Positions 10,962 through 23,151 of a DNA stretch of 64,000 nt are shown here, piece after piece. The position numbers and the translations under genes are program-made. Under the pieces are notes generated by a model that made no database searches, had not been told where the DNA came from, and saw only the letters and a list, made by a program, of their open reading frames with translations. Each line of letters starts with the position of its first letter. Position 1 is the stretch's first letter. This DNA is from Glebionis coronaria (taxonomy: Eukaryota; Streptophyta; Magnoliopsida; Asterales; Asteraceae), in contig CM046874.1 of NCBI GenBank assembly GCA_025667525.1, positions 664,286,963 through 664,350,962 on the forward strand, read 5' to 3'.

Positions 10962-11425
10962 CTTGATTCGGAACTTTTTGTTGATTCGGAAGTTTGATTC
11001 GGAAGATTTAGCTTGGAATTACCTTGATTCGGAACTTTTGGCTTGATCCGGAACTTCTTGGTTCGGAAGTTCTTGGTTCGGAACTTGTGGCTTGATCCGG
11101 AACTTCTTGGTTCGGAAGTTCTTGGTTCGGAACTTTTGGCTTGATCCGGAACTTCTTGGTTCGGAAGTTCTTGGTTCGGAACTTATGGCTTGATCCGGAA
11201 CTTCTTGGTTCGTAACTTCTTGATCCGGAACTTCTTGATCCGGAACTTCTTGATCCGGAACTTCTTGACCCGGAACTTCTTGACCCGGAACTTCTTGACC
11301 CGGAACTTCTTGATCCGGAACTTCTTGATCCGGAACTTCTTGATCTGGAACTTCTTGATCCGGAACTTCTTGATCCGGAACTTCTTGATCCGGAACTTGT
11401 TGGTTCGGAACTTTTGCTGAATAAT
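10962..11425. repeat. Tandem array, mainly 15-bp unit (GAACTTCTTGATCCG)
   Basis: The right part (about 11216-11400) is a 15-bp array; the left part mixes longer units with TTGGTTCGGAAGTTC. On the minus strand the 15-bp unit reads as a pentapeptide V-P-D-Q-E repeat, which is a by-product of the period. It lies in the leader between primer site and gag. It shares the A-T-Y-C-G-G-A-A-(C/G)-T-T-C word, in the same orientation, with the array at 750-1290 near the other end of the element. Confidence 0.9.
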
Positions 11426-11663
11426 CAGAAACTTGTTCCGATGAACAGTCGAACACTAAAAATGAAGATTAAGCCCAGATTTTGACCAAATAACCCAAAA
11501 AGTTTTGTGATTTCAACAATAATAAGTAAAAACTAATACTTATCCACTAATCCCAATCACAAAAACACCAAAAACACCAAGAATCAAGATGGTTTTTCTT
11601 AAAGAACACTAATACAATCAAAAACTAAAAAACCACACAAATCACTACCTTAAATCACCCCAT

Positions 11664-11677
11664 AGCTCTTGATACCA
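11664..11677 (-). other. Primer binding site of copia-1 (tRNA-Met type)
   Basis: Minus strand TGGTATCAAGAGCT, two bases after the LTR end. It differs by one base from the standard plant initiator tRNA-Met primer site TGGTATCAGAGC family and fixes the 5' LTR boundary. Confidence 0.85.
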
Positions 11678-11679
11678 AA

Positions 11680-12009
11680 TGTAGAATATTGATAACCTAT
11701 GAATCTATGAAGGGGTTTGTTGATTTCTAGAGAGAGAAAGTTAGAGAGAGAAAGTGAGAGAAACTATGTGTTATTTCAATAAAATGGAAACTAGAAAATG
11801 ACAACAACCAACCCCTTTCCATGGTGGAAAGGGGTATTTATACTCCAAGCTTACATTGGGCTTGGGCCGGTCCATGACAAGCCCATGGACCGGTTCTTAC
11901 TTAACTTAATAAGTAACTAATGACTATTTTCTAACTACGAGCTATTACAACATAAATATTATTGTGGAGTGACCGATACTTCTAATATACATAAAACGTA
12001 TTTCTAACA
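11680..12009 (-). repeat. 5' LTR of copia-1 (330 bp)
   Basis: Minus strand begins TGTTAGAAATACG and ends AATATTCTACA, giving TGTTAGAA/TTCTACA-like ends. A TATA box (TATAAATA, minus) lies at 11835-11842, and GA-rich repeats follow near the 3' end. The partner LTR is not in the window. The first 5 bases outside are TTTAG (12010-12014), the candidate TSD. Confidence 0.85.
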
Positions 12010-13617
12010 TTTAGGACGAAAAGGTGAAAAGTGGAGAAAACACGGGCATTCACATCGAAGAAAACGACAAAAGACGAAGTCAAGAGATCAAGAGTGCAAA
12101 AAGAACGGAAGTCCAAGGCCTATTTTGAAGATTTATCGAAGAACAAGTCTAAAGACGGAAGTTTAATAAAGCCGAAGAACTCGAGTCTAATAAATAAAGA
12201 AATTATAAGACGAGTTTAATTAATCCCGAGACAAAGTCAATAAAGTCGAAGAACTTAAAAAACGAGAAGACGTGAAGAAAGAAAGAGAGAGGAGGCAACA
12301 CATGCACCTCCCTATTTTCCTATAAATACCCTCCTAAACTCATTTAGGATGGTTGGTTAGTTTTAGTTTTAGGAGTAGGAGTAGTTTAGTTTTAGAGAGA
12401 GAAAGTGACAGTTTCTCTCACTAGAACTTTAATCTTTCATCTTACTTTCTTGTTTTTAATTGAATCTTTACTTTTACGCTTAATCTTGTTTTAAATTTAA
12501 TCTTTTTAATCTTTCTTGTTAATCACGTTATTGTTTTCATAATCTTTTTCATCAAGTTTTTACATGAAGTTCAAATCTTTTAATTTTCGTGTGTTTCTTT
12601 TGATGTTTTGATGAGTTTTAACCTTCTCTCTAGCTTATTGATAGCTTATTAGAGTTGTTCTTAGCTTATTGTCCTTGAAAAAGTGCTAAAAAGTTGCTTA
12701 TTTTCGTCATACATCTGGTTCCTATTTTTTAGGAACGTCTGATTCGATTTTGGAACTTTTCATAAATTTGCGAAATTGAACTTTTCAAAAGTTGCGAAAT
12801 TGTACTTTTGTTTGATTCGATTTTGGAACTTTTCATAAAGTTGCGAAATTGAACTTTTCAAAAGTTGCGAAATTGTACTTTTGTCTGATTCGATTTTGGA
12901 ACTTTTCATAAAGTTGCGAAATTGAACTTTTCAAAAGTTGCGAAATTGTACTTTTGTCTGATTCGATTTTGGAACTTTTCATAAAGTTGCGAAATTGAAC
13001 TTTTCATACGTTGCGAAATTGTACTTTTGTCTGATTCGATTTTGGAACTTTTCATAAAGTTGCGAAATAGAGCTGATTCGATTTTGCAATTATTGCGACA
13101 TTGTGCATTACGACATTGTGCATTGCGACATTGTTGCATGATTTTGCAATTATTGCGAAATTAATTCATTTTTTTTATTAATTGCGAAATTATGTCATTT
13201 TTGTCCAATTTTATTTTTAAACTTATTTTTCCCGCCATTTTTACTTAGCTTTATTTTAATTGTTTCGTCTTATTTTTCTTAAGCTTTATTTTAATTTGTC
13301 GTTTCTTAGTTTAATTCTTAAAGTATTTTATTTTCAAGTTTTTAAATTTACGTTTTGTCAAGTTTTAGTTTGCGTCATTTACTTTATTTCCCTTTTAATT
13401 TCTCGTCATTTACTTTTTGTTAAGTTTTTATCTTTCAGTATTTCTTTTTACCGTCTTTATTTTATTTGTTTCAAGTCTTATTTTTTCATTAGTTTTAGAC
13501 AACGACCATTCCTTTTTTGTTCCACCAAGAACAACTAATCTAGCACAATTAACCGGAAATCAATTCGATTAGACACCGAGAACAACGAACTTTTAACCTA
13601 GCAAAATCATAATATCA
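12010..13617 (+). repeat. 5' LTR of Athila-1 (type A), 5' end displaced by copia-1
   Basis: It ends AATATCA two bases before the primer site. TATAAATA at 12321-12328 is the likely promoter, followed by GAGAGAGAAAG-type leader sequence. It matches 23159-24905 (minus) almost base for base and is clearly different from 21457-23151. The LTR start (TGATAGGTG...) is missing here because copia-1 was inserted at 12009/12010. Confidence 0.88.
12727..13190 (+). repeat. 73-bp tandem units inside the Athila LTR
   Basis: About five units built from GATTCGATTTTGGAACTTTT, AAAGTTGCGAAATTGAAC and GTTGCGAAATTGTACTTTTG, followed by degenerate TTGCGA words. Equivalent arrays occur in the other three Athila LTRs near 22342-22800, 23590-24055 and 29110-29600. 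The sub-word TTGCGAAAT recurs dozens of times. Open frames running through these arrays are not genes. Confidence 0.9.
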
Positions 13618-13619
13618 AA

Positions 13620-13634
13620 TGGCGCCGCTGCCGG
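13620..13634 (+). other. Primer binding site of Athila-1 (tRNA-Asp type)
   Basis: TGGCGCCGCTGCCGG, two bases after the LTR. It is complementary to the 3' end of plant tRNA-Asp with one mismatch, the standard primer of Athila elements. Confidence 0.88.
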
Positions 13635-13834
13635 CTCTTCTCGTTAAGATTAACAGTTTTTTGTGAGAACTTGGATTTTGGGATCCGTTCACCGTGAACG
13701 TTACTTTTTCATAAAAAATTTCAAAAACCCTAAAAAATATAAAATTTCCAAAATACAAAAAAAAAATTAATTAAAAAAAAACCATAAAAACCAAAAATAT
13801 TTCTTGCTTGCTTTGTTAGTTCTTTTGCAGGTGC

Positions 13835-14452
13835 ATGCGTACACGATCAACGTCTTATCAAGAGCCCGAGCCTCTCGAAGACTTAGACATGGCCGGTGTA
13901 CAAAACAACAACAGTAACCCACCTCTCAACAACAATAATAACAACAACAATAATCCACCTCTCAACAACAATAATAACAACAACAATGAGCCTCTACCGG
14001 ATAATCGCCCGATGATTGAACTGTTACAAGCACATATGGAGGGCAACAATGATCCAATTGTCATACCCGCGATTGCAGCCAACAACTTTGAGCTCAAATC
14101 CGGTTTTATCCAGATGGTCTCTGCTCAACCATTCTTGGGGCGTACCATTGATGATCCTCATGACCACATCAAGAGATTCTTGCAACTCACGAATACGGTC
14201 AAATTCAATGGTGTTCCACAAGAGGTAATCCGTTTACAACTTTTTCCCTTTTCTTTAGAGGGACAAGCCCGGCATTGGCTTGCAAAGGAACCGCCACAAA
14301 GTATTCTTACGTGGACGGATTTAGAGACCAAATTTATCAACTACTTTTTCCCACCCTCTCGTACTACCGCTTTGCGGAATGAAATTATCAATTTTGAACA
14401 AAAGTACGATGAGTCTTTTAGTGAATCTTGGGATCGTTTCAAAGATCTTTAA
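13835..14452 (+). pseudogene. gag: Athila-1 gag, N-terminal part
   Basis: It starts MRTRSTSYQEPEPLEDLDM, then two blocks of poly-Asn with PPL spacers. The retrotransposon gag domain follows (IDDPHDHIKRFLQLTNTVK, FPFSLEGQARHWL, WTDLETKFINYFFP). The frame ends at FKDL and the same protein resumes in the 14428 frame, so one base has been lost in a T run near 14447-14450. The leader from the primer site to this ATG is about 200 bases and resembles the leader of Athila-2. Confidence 0.9.
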
Positions 14453-16914
14453 GAAAATGCCCACAACATGGTTTTACCAAAGTGCACCAAATTAATACTT
14501 TTTATAATGGTTTAAGCATGAATGACCAAGATTCACTAAACAGTGCCTCGGGGGGTAATATTTTGGTTAAGACTTCCAATGTCGCTTGGGATATCATTGA
14601 GAATAAGTCTCGTGTGCAAACCAAGAGTGTGCGGACCAATGCCGCTAGTGCTAGTACTAGTGACAGCGACAAGCGAATTGACAAAATCACTGCGCTTCTT
14701 GAATCGCTTGCTACCCAAACCGCTAGCAACACCAACAACATCAATGCTAAAAACGCTCAAGTCAATGCTGTAAGCCAACCATGTGAAATATGCGGGGGTC
14801 CTCACTCTTACACCACTTGTACCGCCACCCAAGACTACCCTTCTGAGAATGTGAATGCAGCATACGGTACCTATCCTCCGGCCGCTTATCAAGCTCGTCC
14901 TCAAGGTGACCGCAACTTGCTTAGCTACCGCTCGAACAACTATCTCTCACCACCCGGTTTTCCTCCTAACAACCCAAACCAACAACAAAACCTCAATCGC
15001 CCTCCTCAACAACAACAACAACCTCGTGCACCATACATACCACCTCACAAACAACCATATCCACCTCAAAGAAACAACCAAGTTTACCAGCAACCTGCTT
15101 ATCAACCACCCGCTTACAATGCTCCTCCCAACCAACCCACCGCATTACACCAAGATATTGGAACCTACATGAGGACTAATGATGTGATCGTGGATAATCT
15201 CCAACGGGAAGTTCTCAACTTGAAAGCAGACCTGGTGAAACAAGGGAACGATCTGAGAGCTGATATGAGAAACACTTTGGATAGTCAAACGAATGACTTA
15301 AGGAACATGATGGCTAGTTTCTTCCAAGGTAATCAACCCTATTCTTCGGGTACTCTTCCGAGTAACACCGTTGCGAATCCAAGAGGGGAGATGAAAGCAA
15401 TCACCACTCGCAGTGGCAAAGGTACCAAGGAACCCGAGCTTCCTATACCTCCACCGGTGATTGTGACTAAGGAAAACGAGTCACCTGCTCCTATTCCTCA
15501 TCCTTCTACTTCCCCAATTTCTCCACCCCTTACTTCTACCCCTCCTCCATCCAAGGATGTGAGTGATCCTTCGATCCCAAAGCCTTCCTCTTCTTCCGAT
15601 ATACCTTATCCCTCAAGGTTGAGGAAAGAGAAGCTCAAAAGCAAGGATGATATTCAAGTTTCGAACTTTCTAAAAATGTTTAAACAATTGAATTTCAACA
15701 TCTCCTTCGCTGAGGCTCTCGCTCACATGCCTAAGTACGCAAAAATGTTCAAAGATCTTCTTAGAGACAAGGAGAAGCTTCTTGATATTGCTAACACCCA
15801 ACTTAATGAGAATTGCTCTGCAGTGCTCTTAAGGAAATTACCAACCAAGCTTGGTGATCCGGGTCGTTTCTTAATCCCTTGCAACTTCCCGGGAGTAGAG
15901 AATTGCATGGCCCTAGCCGATCTAGGTGCCAGTATTAACTTAATGCCCTTAAGCGTTTGGAAGCAATTATCTCTCCCTGAGCTAGTCCCCACCAAAATGA
16001 CTTTAGAATTAGCTAACCGTACGGTTGCTTATCCAGTGGGGATAGCCGAATACGTCTTTGTAGGAGTCGACAAATTCACTTTTCCTGCCGATTTCGTTGT
16101 CGTTGACTACGACATGGACCCTCGTGTGCCATTAATTGTTGGTCGTCCATTCTTGAGGACCGGTCGCACTCTCATCGATGTTGAAGCCGGTGAACTTATC
16201 ATGAGAGTGGGCGACGATAAAATCGTCTTCAACATGGGAAAGCTTTCTAAACAGCCTTATTCATACGAGAGTGTTAATTGTATTGACGTTCTTGATGAGG
16301 CTTGTGAAGAACACTTCAAAGATGCTTGTAAAAGTATTCCTACCTCTCCTACCAATGTTGAGACCATTTCCTCTATTGATTCATCACTATCTCTATTTGG
16401 AGAAAGTGATTTCCTTTGGAAAGATTTGGAAGCCACCCTGGGAGATGTGAACTTAGCTAATGATGATTCTACCACCGATTGGGATGAAGATCTTCGCCTC
16501 ACTGAGAACCTTCTCAAAGAAGACAATATTTCTCCACCATCTCCCACGGTTATTGCTATCGATGCTCCGACTTTGAAAACGCCTCCCATCGAAAATCCTC
16601 CGGATTTAGAACTTAAGGAGTTGCCGCCCCATCTCGAGTACGTGTTCCTTGAAGAAGAGAAGAAGTCGCCCATCATCATTGCGAAGGACTTGAACGAAGA
16701 AGAGAAATCTCGCCTAATCGTCGTGCTTAAAGATCATAAGAAGGCAATTGCTTGGAAATTTCCGATATTCGCGGAATTGATCCGAACTTTTGTACTCACA
16801 AGATTCTCATGGAAGATGAATTTAAACCCGCAATCCAGAGTCAACGAAGGGTTAATCCTCGCATTCATGACGTCATCAAACAAGAGGTTATCAAACTTCT
16901 TGATGCCGGCTTGA
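14428..16914 (+). pseudogene. gag-pro: Athila-1 gag C-terminal part and protease
   Basis: It continues gag after the frameshift. A CX2CX3HX4C knuckle (CEICGGPHSYTTC, about residue 118) is followed by a long Gln/Pro/Asn-rich linker and ITTRSGKGTKEPELP. The Athila protease domain comes next, with ALADLGASINLMPLSVW, TLELANRTVAYPVGI and LIVGRPFLRTGRTLIDV. The active-site triad reads DLG rather than DTG/DSG, which is usual for this lineage. Near 16775 the frame shifts again: the following codons to 16914 are out of frame, and an in-frame TAG (about 16915) precedes the RT segment. Broken gene. Confidence 0.9.
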
Positions 16915-16958
16915 TTTAGCCTATTTCGGATTCGCCTTGGGTAAGTCCCGTCCATTGT

Positions 16959-18101
16959 GTGCCCAAGAAGGGCGGAATAACCGTTGTTCCCAATGAACAC
17001 AACGAGTTGATTCCCACTCGTCTCGTTACTGGGTGGAGAGTTTGTATTGATTATCGCAAGCTCAATGATGCCACGAGAAAAGACCACTTTCCTCTTCCTT
17101 TCATGGATCAAATGCTCGAGCGTCTAGCGGGTAATGACTATTACTTCTTTTTAGACGGTTTCTCTGGGTATTTTCAAATTCCCATCGATCCCAAAGACCA
17201 AGAAAAGACCACATTCACTTGTCCCTACGGAACATTTGCTTACAAACGTATGCCTTTTGGTTTATGCAATGCTCCTAGGACGTTCCAAAGGTGTATGATG
17301 GCTATCTTCCATGACATGGTTGAAGAAACTATGGAAGTATTCATGGATGATTTCTCGGTCTATGGCGATTCATTCTCTGCTTGCCTTGCCAATTTAGAAC
17401 GTATGCTTAAGCGGTGTGAAGAAACTCGCCTTGTTCTTAATTGGGAAAAATGCCATTTCATGGTAAAAGAGGGCATCGTGCTAAGACACAAGATCTCTAA
17501 ATCCGGTCTTGAAGTGGACCGTGCTAAAGTCGATGTTATTTCTAAGTTGCTTCCACCTTCAACCGTGAAGGGTGTGAGAAGTTTCCTCGGTCATGCGGGC
17601 TTCTACCGTCGTTTCATCAAAGATTTTTCTAAAATCGCTCGCCCGATGACCCACCTCTTGGAGAAAGATACTCCTTTTATCTTTTCCAACGAGTGTCTTG
17701 AAGCCTTCAACTTGCTTAAGGATAAGCTAACTAAGGCACCGGTCTTGGTTACCCCTAATTGGGAGCTTCCCTTTGAGTTGATGTGCGATGCTAGCGACTA
17801 TGCTATTGGAGCGGTTTTGGGCCAAAGAGTGAACAAACACTTCCAACCAATCCATTACGCTAGCAAGACAATGACGGGAGCTCAATTGCATTATACGACA
17901 ACCGAAAAAGAGCTTTTAGCTGTTGTCTATGCCTTTGAAAAGTTCCGCCCCTATCATGTCCTTTCTACCACCATCGTGTATACCGATCATTCCGCGTTGA
18001 AGTACTTGTTGACTAAGCAAGATTCCAAACCAAGACTTCTTCGCTGGGTTTTGCTACTCCAAGAATTTAAAATCGAAATTCGCGATAAAAAAAGGAGCTG
18101 A
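16959..18101 (+). pseudogene. pol: Athila-1 reverse transcriptase and RNase H
   Basis: RT motifs: [49 protein letters not shown] and the catalytic box FMDDFSVYG (F-M-D-D, common in Athila). RNase H follows with [24 protein letters not shown] and TDHSALKYL. The frame ends at KKRS because an A run near 18089-18096 has one extra base; the chromo-less connection to integrase then resumes in another frame. The probable original start lies upstream, before the 16915 stop. Confidence 0.93.
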
Positions 18102-18198
18102 AAACCTAGCCGCGGATCATCTCAGTAGACTTGAGGATCCTTACCAAGGGGAACATCCAACCAGAGAGATCAATGACTCTTTTCCCCTGGAGACCTTA

Positions 18199-19515
18199 AT
18201 GTCTATCAACTCGACTTCTGATGAAACCCCGTGGTTTGCGGACATTGCAAACTACTTGGCGGGTGGAATTCTCGTTGACGGGTTAACATCCCAACAAAAG
18301 AAGAAGTTCTTTAAAGACATTAAGACTTACTTCTGGGATGACCCGTATCTATTCAAACAATGTGCCGACTTGATTATTCGCCGATGTGTTGATGGACCGG
18401 CAGCTCTAGAAATCCTTGACGCTTGCCACAAAGGACCCACCGGTGGTCACTTTGGTCCTAACTACACCGCCAAAAAAGTGTTTGACTCGGGATTTTATTG
18501 GCCCACCATTTACCGTGATGCTCACGAGATGGTTAAACGTTGTGATGCTTGCCAAAAACAAGGCAAGATCACACATAAATATGAGATGCCTCAGAATTTC
18601 ATACAAGAATGTGAAATCTTTGATGTTTGGGGTATCGAATTTATGGGGCCATTCCCTTCCTCTAAAGGAAACAAATACATCCTTGTAGCCGTTGACTATG
18701 TCTCCAAATGGGTTGAAGCCAAAGCTTTACCCACTAATGACGCAAGGGTGGTTTGTAACTTTTTGAAGTCGCTATTCGCTAGATTCGGTGTGCCTCGTGC
18801 CATTATTAGTGATCGCGGGACTCATTTTTGCAATGATCAATTTGCTAGAGTCATGGCTAAGTATGGTGTAAATCATCGTCTTTCCACCGCCTACCACCCA
18901 CAAACTAATGTCCAGGCTAAAATATCCAACCGAGGATTAAAGCGAATTCTTGAAAGAACCATGGGAGAGCATCGTGCCTCATGGGCTGATAAACCTGATG
19001 ATGCTTTGTGGGCTTTTCGTACCGCATACAAGACTCCAATTGGTTGTACACCATATCGTCTCGTGTACGGGAAAGCATGCCACCTCCCCATTGAGTTGGA
19101 GCACAAGGCTTACTGGGCCTTGAAGTGGGCCAACTTCAATATCAACAAAGCCGGTGACCTACGCAAGATCCAACTCAATGAGCTCAATGAACTCCGGAAT
19201 GAGGCTTATGAAAATTCTTTGATCTATAAGGAAAAGACTAAGCTCATTCACGATTCTAAGATTAAAAACCGAGAGTTCCATGTTGGAGACAAAGTTTTAC
19301 TCTTTAACTCTCGGTTGAAAATCTTTTCGGGCAAGCTGAAATCTCGTTGGTCCGGCCCATTCACCATTGCCCAAATTTTTCCATATGGTACTCTCGAGCT
19401 CGCTCAACCTAATGGACCCAATTTTAAGGTGAATGGCCAACGAGTGAAGTTGTACTTTGGTGAGGACATCTCTCATGAGATGATTCCATCCCTCACCACG
19501 TTTCCCATGAACTAA
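18199..19515 (+). pseudogene. pol: Athila-1 integrase with altered catalytic residues
   Basis: The HHCC zinc finger is complete ([11 protein letters not shown] ... CDACQKQGK). The core has [12 protein letters not shown] for the second aspartate. The first aspartate position reads WGIEFMGPF, where relatives have D. The glutamate position reads [14 protein letters not shown], where relatives have an E after QA. Two of three DDE residues are therefore substituted, so the enzyme is predicted inactive. The C-terminal [11 protein letters not shown] segment typical of gypsy integrases is present. It ends at 19515 with TAA, followed by the long 3' untranslated region. Confidence 0.92.
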
Positions 19516-21456
19516 TTTTAGGTCGAGTCAGGCTCGTGACTCGGTTATCAAAAACAAGCGCTCCTCGGGAGGCAGCCCGAGTATCTCTCCTTTTCCGTTT
19601 TAACCTCCTAAGTGTAGGGGGGCCTATATAGGTTGTTTGTCTTTGTGTGGTGATGTGATTACAGGGATGAATGCACTTTTGGAACCTTTGAAGAACCGTG
19701 CTACCGTGTTATCCGAAATCCGGTTATATCTCTCAACTATCGTGATTCAATTTTCTTCATACTCACATTTGAAATTGATCATGTTAGTCGTCTCTTCCTT
19801 AGCTTGATTTAAACAACGTGCACAATGTCATAAGTGTAAGGGAGACTTTTGCACATGCTTAAACATTGAGGACAATGTTTATCTTAAGTGTAGGGGGACT
19901 TCTATCGAAGTTTTAAGTGGACTTTTCCATTAAAATGCCTTCATTTAACCAGAAAATCATCTTTTTCAACATTTTTCAAATTTTTTATTAACTTTGGCCA
20001 TTTAGTCATAATTTTTAAATTTTTATCGTTGCTTTCATATGTATATATCCCGCAATAAAGTCAAAAATATTAATAAAGTGGTGTAGGAAGTTTAGAAATC
20101 TTTGACATATTAGGCCCGTTGCGATTATTTTGACTCAACCCGAATAGACTTATCCAAGTTTATTCTAGCTAGTATCCTTAACCATGTAGACCTTAATTGG
20201 TTTATTAGGCTAAGCATCCACGAGTCTCATTACTTGAGATTTTAAATTGTGGAGAACGAGAAATGATAGAGTCAATTATAAGTCGGTATTCTTGCACAAG
20301 CACACTTGGTGTGATTATTTGCCTATTCTCCCATCACTTGCTAATAATTTATCTGCAATAAGTAAGGTCGTACGATTTGAAAAGATACTTAGCTTCTAGC
20401 CCAAGATCGTTTAAAAGTTGCTCGGTAATGATAAGAGTTCATAGCCAAGGCATAACTTATGAAGCGGGGCGCGAAGATTGGCGAGTCTGAAAAGGCCCTA
20501 ACAAGGCATGAGGATTCCATTTTTATTGCTGAAGATACAAAGTGATGTGAAAAGCATTATTCCCAAAATCAATATGAAGGATCAAGACTCACGACGAAAA
20601 ACAATCAACTCCCATAAAGATCACGGAGAAGTCTATCCGAAAAGACCCTAACAAGGTATGAGGATAAATAGATCCAAGTCCGAAAAGGAGGCGGATCGTT
20701 GTATCTCAAAATCCCAATTAGAGATTGAAGAAATAATCATGAAGTCGTGGTCAACAAAGTTGGAGTACCCCTCAAAAGTCTCCAAGTGAAGAAACTCTAT
20801 TAACGATGAGAAGACCATTATCTCAAGCACGTCTCTCAAGATATGAAGTATGAAGTACATGCCAAATATCGGCCCGAGAAAGGTCTCAAATCGTGAACCA
20901 AGTTATGCCAAGATATGAACTTTTTGATATCCCGAGAAGCAATTTTAAGAGATTTTGTCCTTTAGCTAACTATTGATCAAATCATCCTACTTTGCTTTCA
21001 TCCTAAATAAACTATCGAAATAAGTCCAAAAATGCATCTTCATGATCATTCTAAGACAAAAATAAAATATAAGAGATACACCTAGGAATAAGGGAGTTTA
21101 AACATATAATTAAGCCATGTGTGTAAGTGTTTGATTTGCTAACTTATAATAACAATGATCTCGTTTTTAAGCTTAGTTTGGGGAACGTGAAACTTGAGGG
21201 TGATGAATCTTCGCAGCACCAAAGCCCTAATGTAAGTCCTTGATCTCTTTGCAAGTTATTTCCATATAGCTATTTTCAAGCGAAAATGGTTTTCTATCCT
21301 CTTGTTTACTTTAAAGTTTTAATTTCTCTTAGTACTTTAATTTTTGTTTAGCAGTATGTTAATAAGGCCAAGGTTAATTGAATATGAGAAGAGTGTAAAA
21401 TTGCTTTATCACTAAGCATTGCATGAGGGCATGGCAATGGTTAAGTGTAGAGGATT
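19516..21456 (+). other. Athila-1 3' untranslated region and polypurine tract
   Basis: No long ORF. Typical Athila non-coding sequence with recurring AAGTGTAGGGGGAC-like tracts (about 19613, 19890) and repeated phrases containing CCTAACAAGG(C/T)ATGAGGAT (20500, 20650). It is homologous, in inverted orientation, to 24906-26935 of Athila-2. The last bases TTAAGTGTAGAGGATT (21441-21456) are the polypurine tract before the 3' LTR. Confidence 0.8.
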
Positions 21457-23151
21457 TGATAGGTGTGAAAACACACATCCTTTTGCCACTTATTTCTTGC
21501 TAAAACGAGACCAAAACGCGTGTTTAATATCATTTGTTTGGAATTATGCGTGGTTTTTGTGTTTGTTGTGTTTTCAGAGCTAACCGGATAAATATTGAAG
21601 AAAACATGGGATTGCACGGGTTTTATCGAAGAAAAAGACTCAAGACGAAGTCTATTGTCCAAGAGATGCAAAAGATTGGAAGTCAACGAACCTATTTGAA
21701 GATTTATCGAAGAAAAGGGCCAAAGACGGAAGATTTATCTATGTCGAAGAACTCAAGTCTATTTAACGAGAGATTAAAAGTCGAGTTGGAAATATTCACC
21801 GACAAATCTCAAATTCAAAGTCGAAAACGTTTATTTACTTAAGTGACGAGAAGACTAAAAAGAAAGAAGAAAAGAGGCCCATAAACAAAGCCCATTCACA
21901 AGCCCACAAGAGACGCCTATAAATAGGACTTCACTTCACAAAGTTTAGCTAGTTAGTTTATTAGTCTAGTCTCATTTTTCTTTTTGTAGTTCTTAATCCT
22001 AGAGAGAGAAAGCTTAACTTTCTCTCACTAGAAAACTTTTAATTCTTGTTTTAAATTCTTGTTTTTAAATTTAATCTTAATCTTCATCTTGTCTTAATCT
22101 TCATCTTATTAATCTTTCTTGTTAATCTCAATCTTGTTTTCATCATCTTTTTATCAAGTTTTTATATAAAGTTCAAGTCTTTTTGATTTTTCGTGACTTT
22201 AAGTTGATGTTTTTATAAGTTTTGATCTTCTCCCTAGCTTATTGATAGCTTATTAGATTTGTTCTTAGCTTATTGTCCTTGAAAAAGTGCTAAAAGGTTG
22301 CTTATTTTCGTCATACATCTGGTTCCTATTTTTTAGGAACGTCTGATTCGATTTTGGAACTTTTCATAAAGTTGCGAAATTGAACTTTTCATAAGTTGCG
22401 AAATTGTACTTTTGTCTGATTCGATTTTGGAACTTTTCATAAAGTTGCGAAATTGAACTTTTCATAAGTTGCGAAATTGTACTTTTGTCTGATTCGATTT
22501 AGGAACTTTTCATAAAGTTACGAAATTGAACTTTTCATTAATTGCGAAATTGTACTTTTGTCTGATTCGATTTTGGAATTTTTCATAAAGTTGCGAAATT
22601 AAACTTTTCATGCATTGCGAAATTGTTCCTTTTTCTATTGCGAAATCTTCATCTGGTTCATATTGCGAAATCTTTCCATTTGAGCATTGCGAAATCTTGC
22701 ACAAGTATTGCGAAATCATACTTTTAATTGCGGAATTATGTAATTTTGACAACTGCGGATTTGTGTTACTTTCAAGTTGCGAATTTAATTCAGTTTTTTT
22801 TTATTTAATTGCGAAATTAATTAGTTTTATTTAAAATTTGATTTTTGAATTTATTTTTCCCGCCAAATTTTCTTAGCTTTTAATTTTCATTTTAATTACG
22901 TTTTTAATTTCCATAAATTGCACGCTTACAGAAAATGTTCATTTTTACCAAGTGTTTTTCTAATTTTTAGTTTAATCTTTTCTCGCTTAATTTTTATTTT
23001 AATTTCTGAACGACGCTCATTTATTTCTTTATTAGTAGAATAGAAAACCAAATCCCCTATTTGTCACCAAGAACAACTATTCCACTTTGAGCTGTGATCA
23101 ATTCGAGAAGATTCTGAGATTAATCCTGAACCCATACAAATCATTGTATCA
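21457..23151 (+). repeat. 3' LTR of Athila-1 (type B)
   Basis: It starts TGATAGGTGTGAAAAC after the polypurine tract and ends TTGTATCA. TATAAATA lies at 21918-21925 and 73-bp-type units at about 22342-22800. It matches 28792-30479 (minus) much better than it matches the 5' LTR of its own element. Confidence 0.9.

Larger units (their letters stand above)
1..12009 (-). mobile_element. Ty1/copia retrotransposon (copia-1), 3' end outside the window
   Basis: On the minus strand the order is 5' LTR (12009-11680), tRNA-Met-type primer site, a leader with a tandem array, gag, protease-integrase, RT-RNase H, a 2-kb spacer with a second related array, and an accessory ORF that leaves the window. Integrase before RT is the copia order. 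The 3' LTR must lie left of position 1. The element sits inside an Athila LTR: the bases right of 12009 (TTTAGGACG...) continue an LTR whose intact copy lies at 23159-24905. The long coiled-coil gag and the extra 3' ORF recall SIRE-type copia elements of Asteraceae, but the short 330-bp LTR is atypical, so I leave the lineage open. Confidence 0.9.
12010..23151 (+). mobile_element. Ty3/gypsy Athila-lineage element (Athila-1)
   Basis: The order is 5' LTR (beginning cut off by copia-1), a tRNA-Asp-type primer site at 13620, gag, protease, RT, RNase H, integrase, a 1.9-kb 3' untranslated region, a polypurine tract and a 3' LTR. RT before integrase is the gypsy order. The gag-protease junction (SINLMPLSVW, GRPFLRTGRTLIDV) and the primer site are characteristic of Athila. 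The coding region has at least three frameshifts, one stop and altered integrase residues, so it is dead. Its two LTRs differ clearly from each other, yet each matches one LTR of the neighbouring minus-strand element. Confidence 0.93.

Noticed and set aside
11019..11456. 145-codon ORF of V-P-D-Q-E repeats, and the plus-strand N-F-L-I-R ORF over the same bases
   Set aside because: Products of a 15-bp tandem array in a leader; openness on both strands follows from the period.
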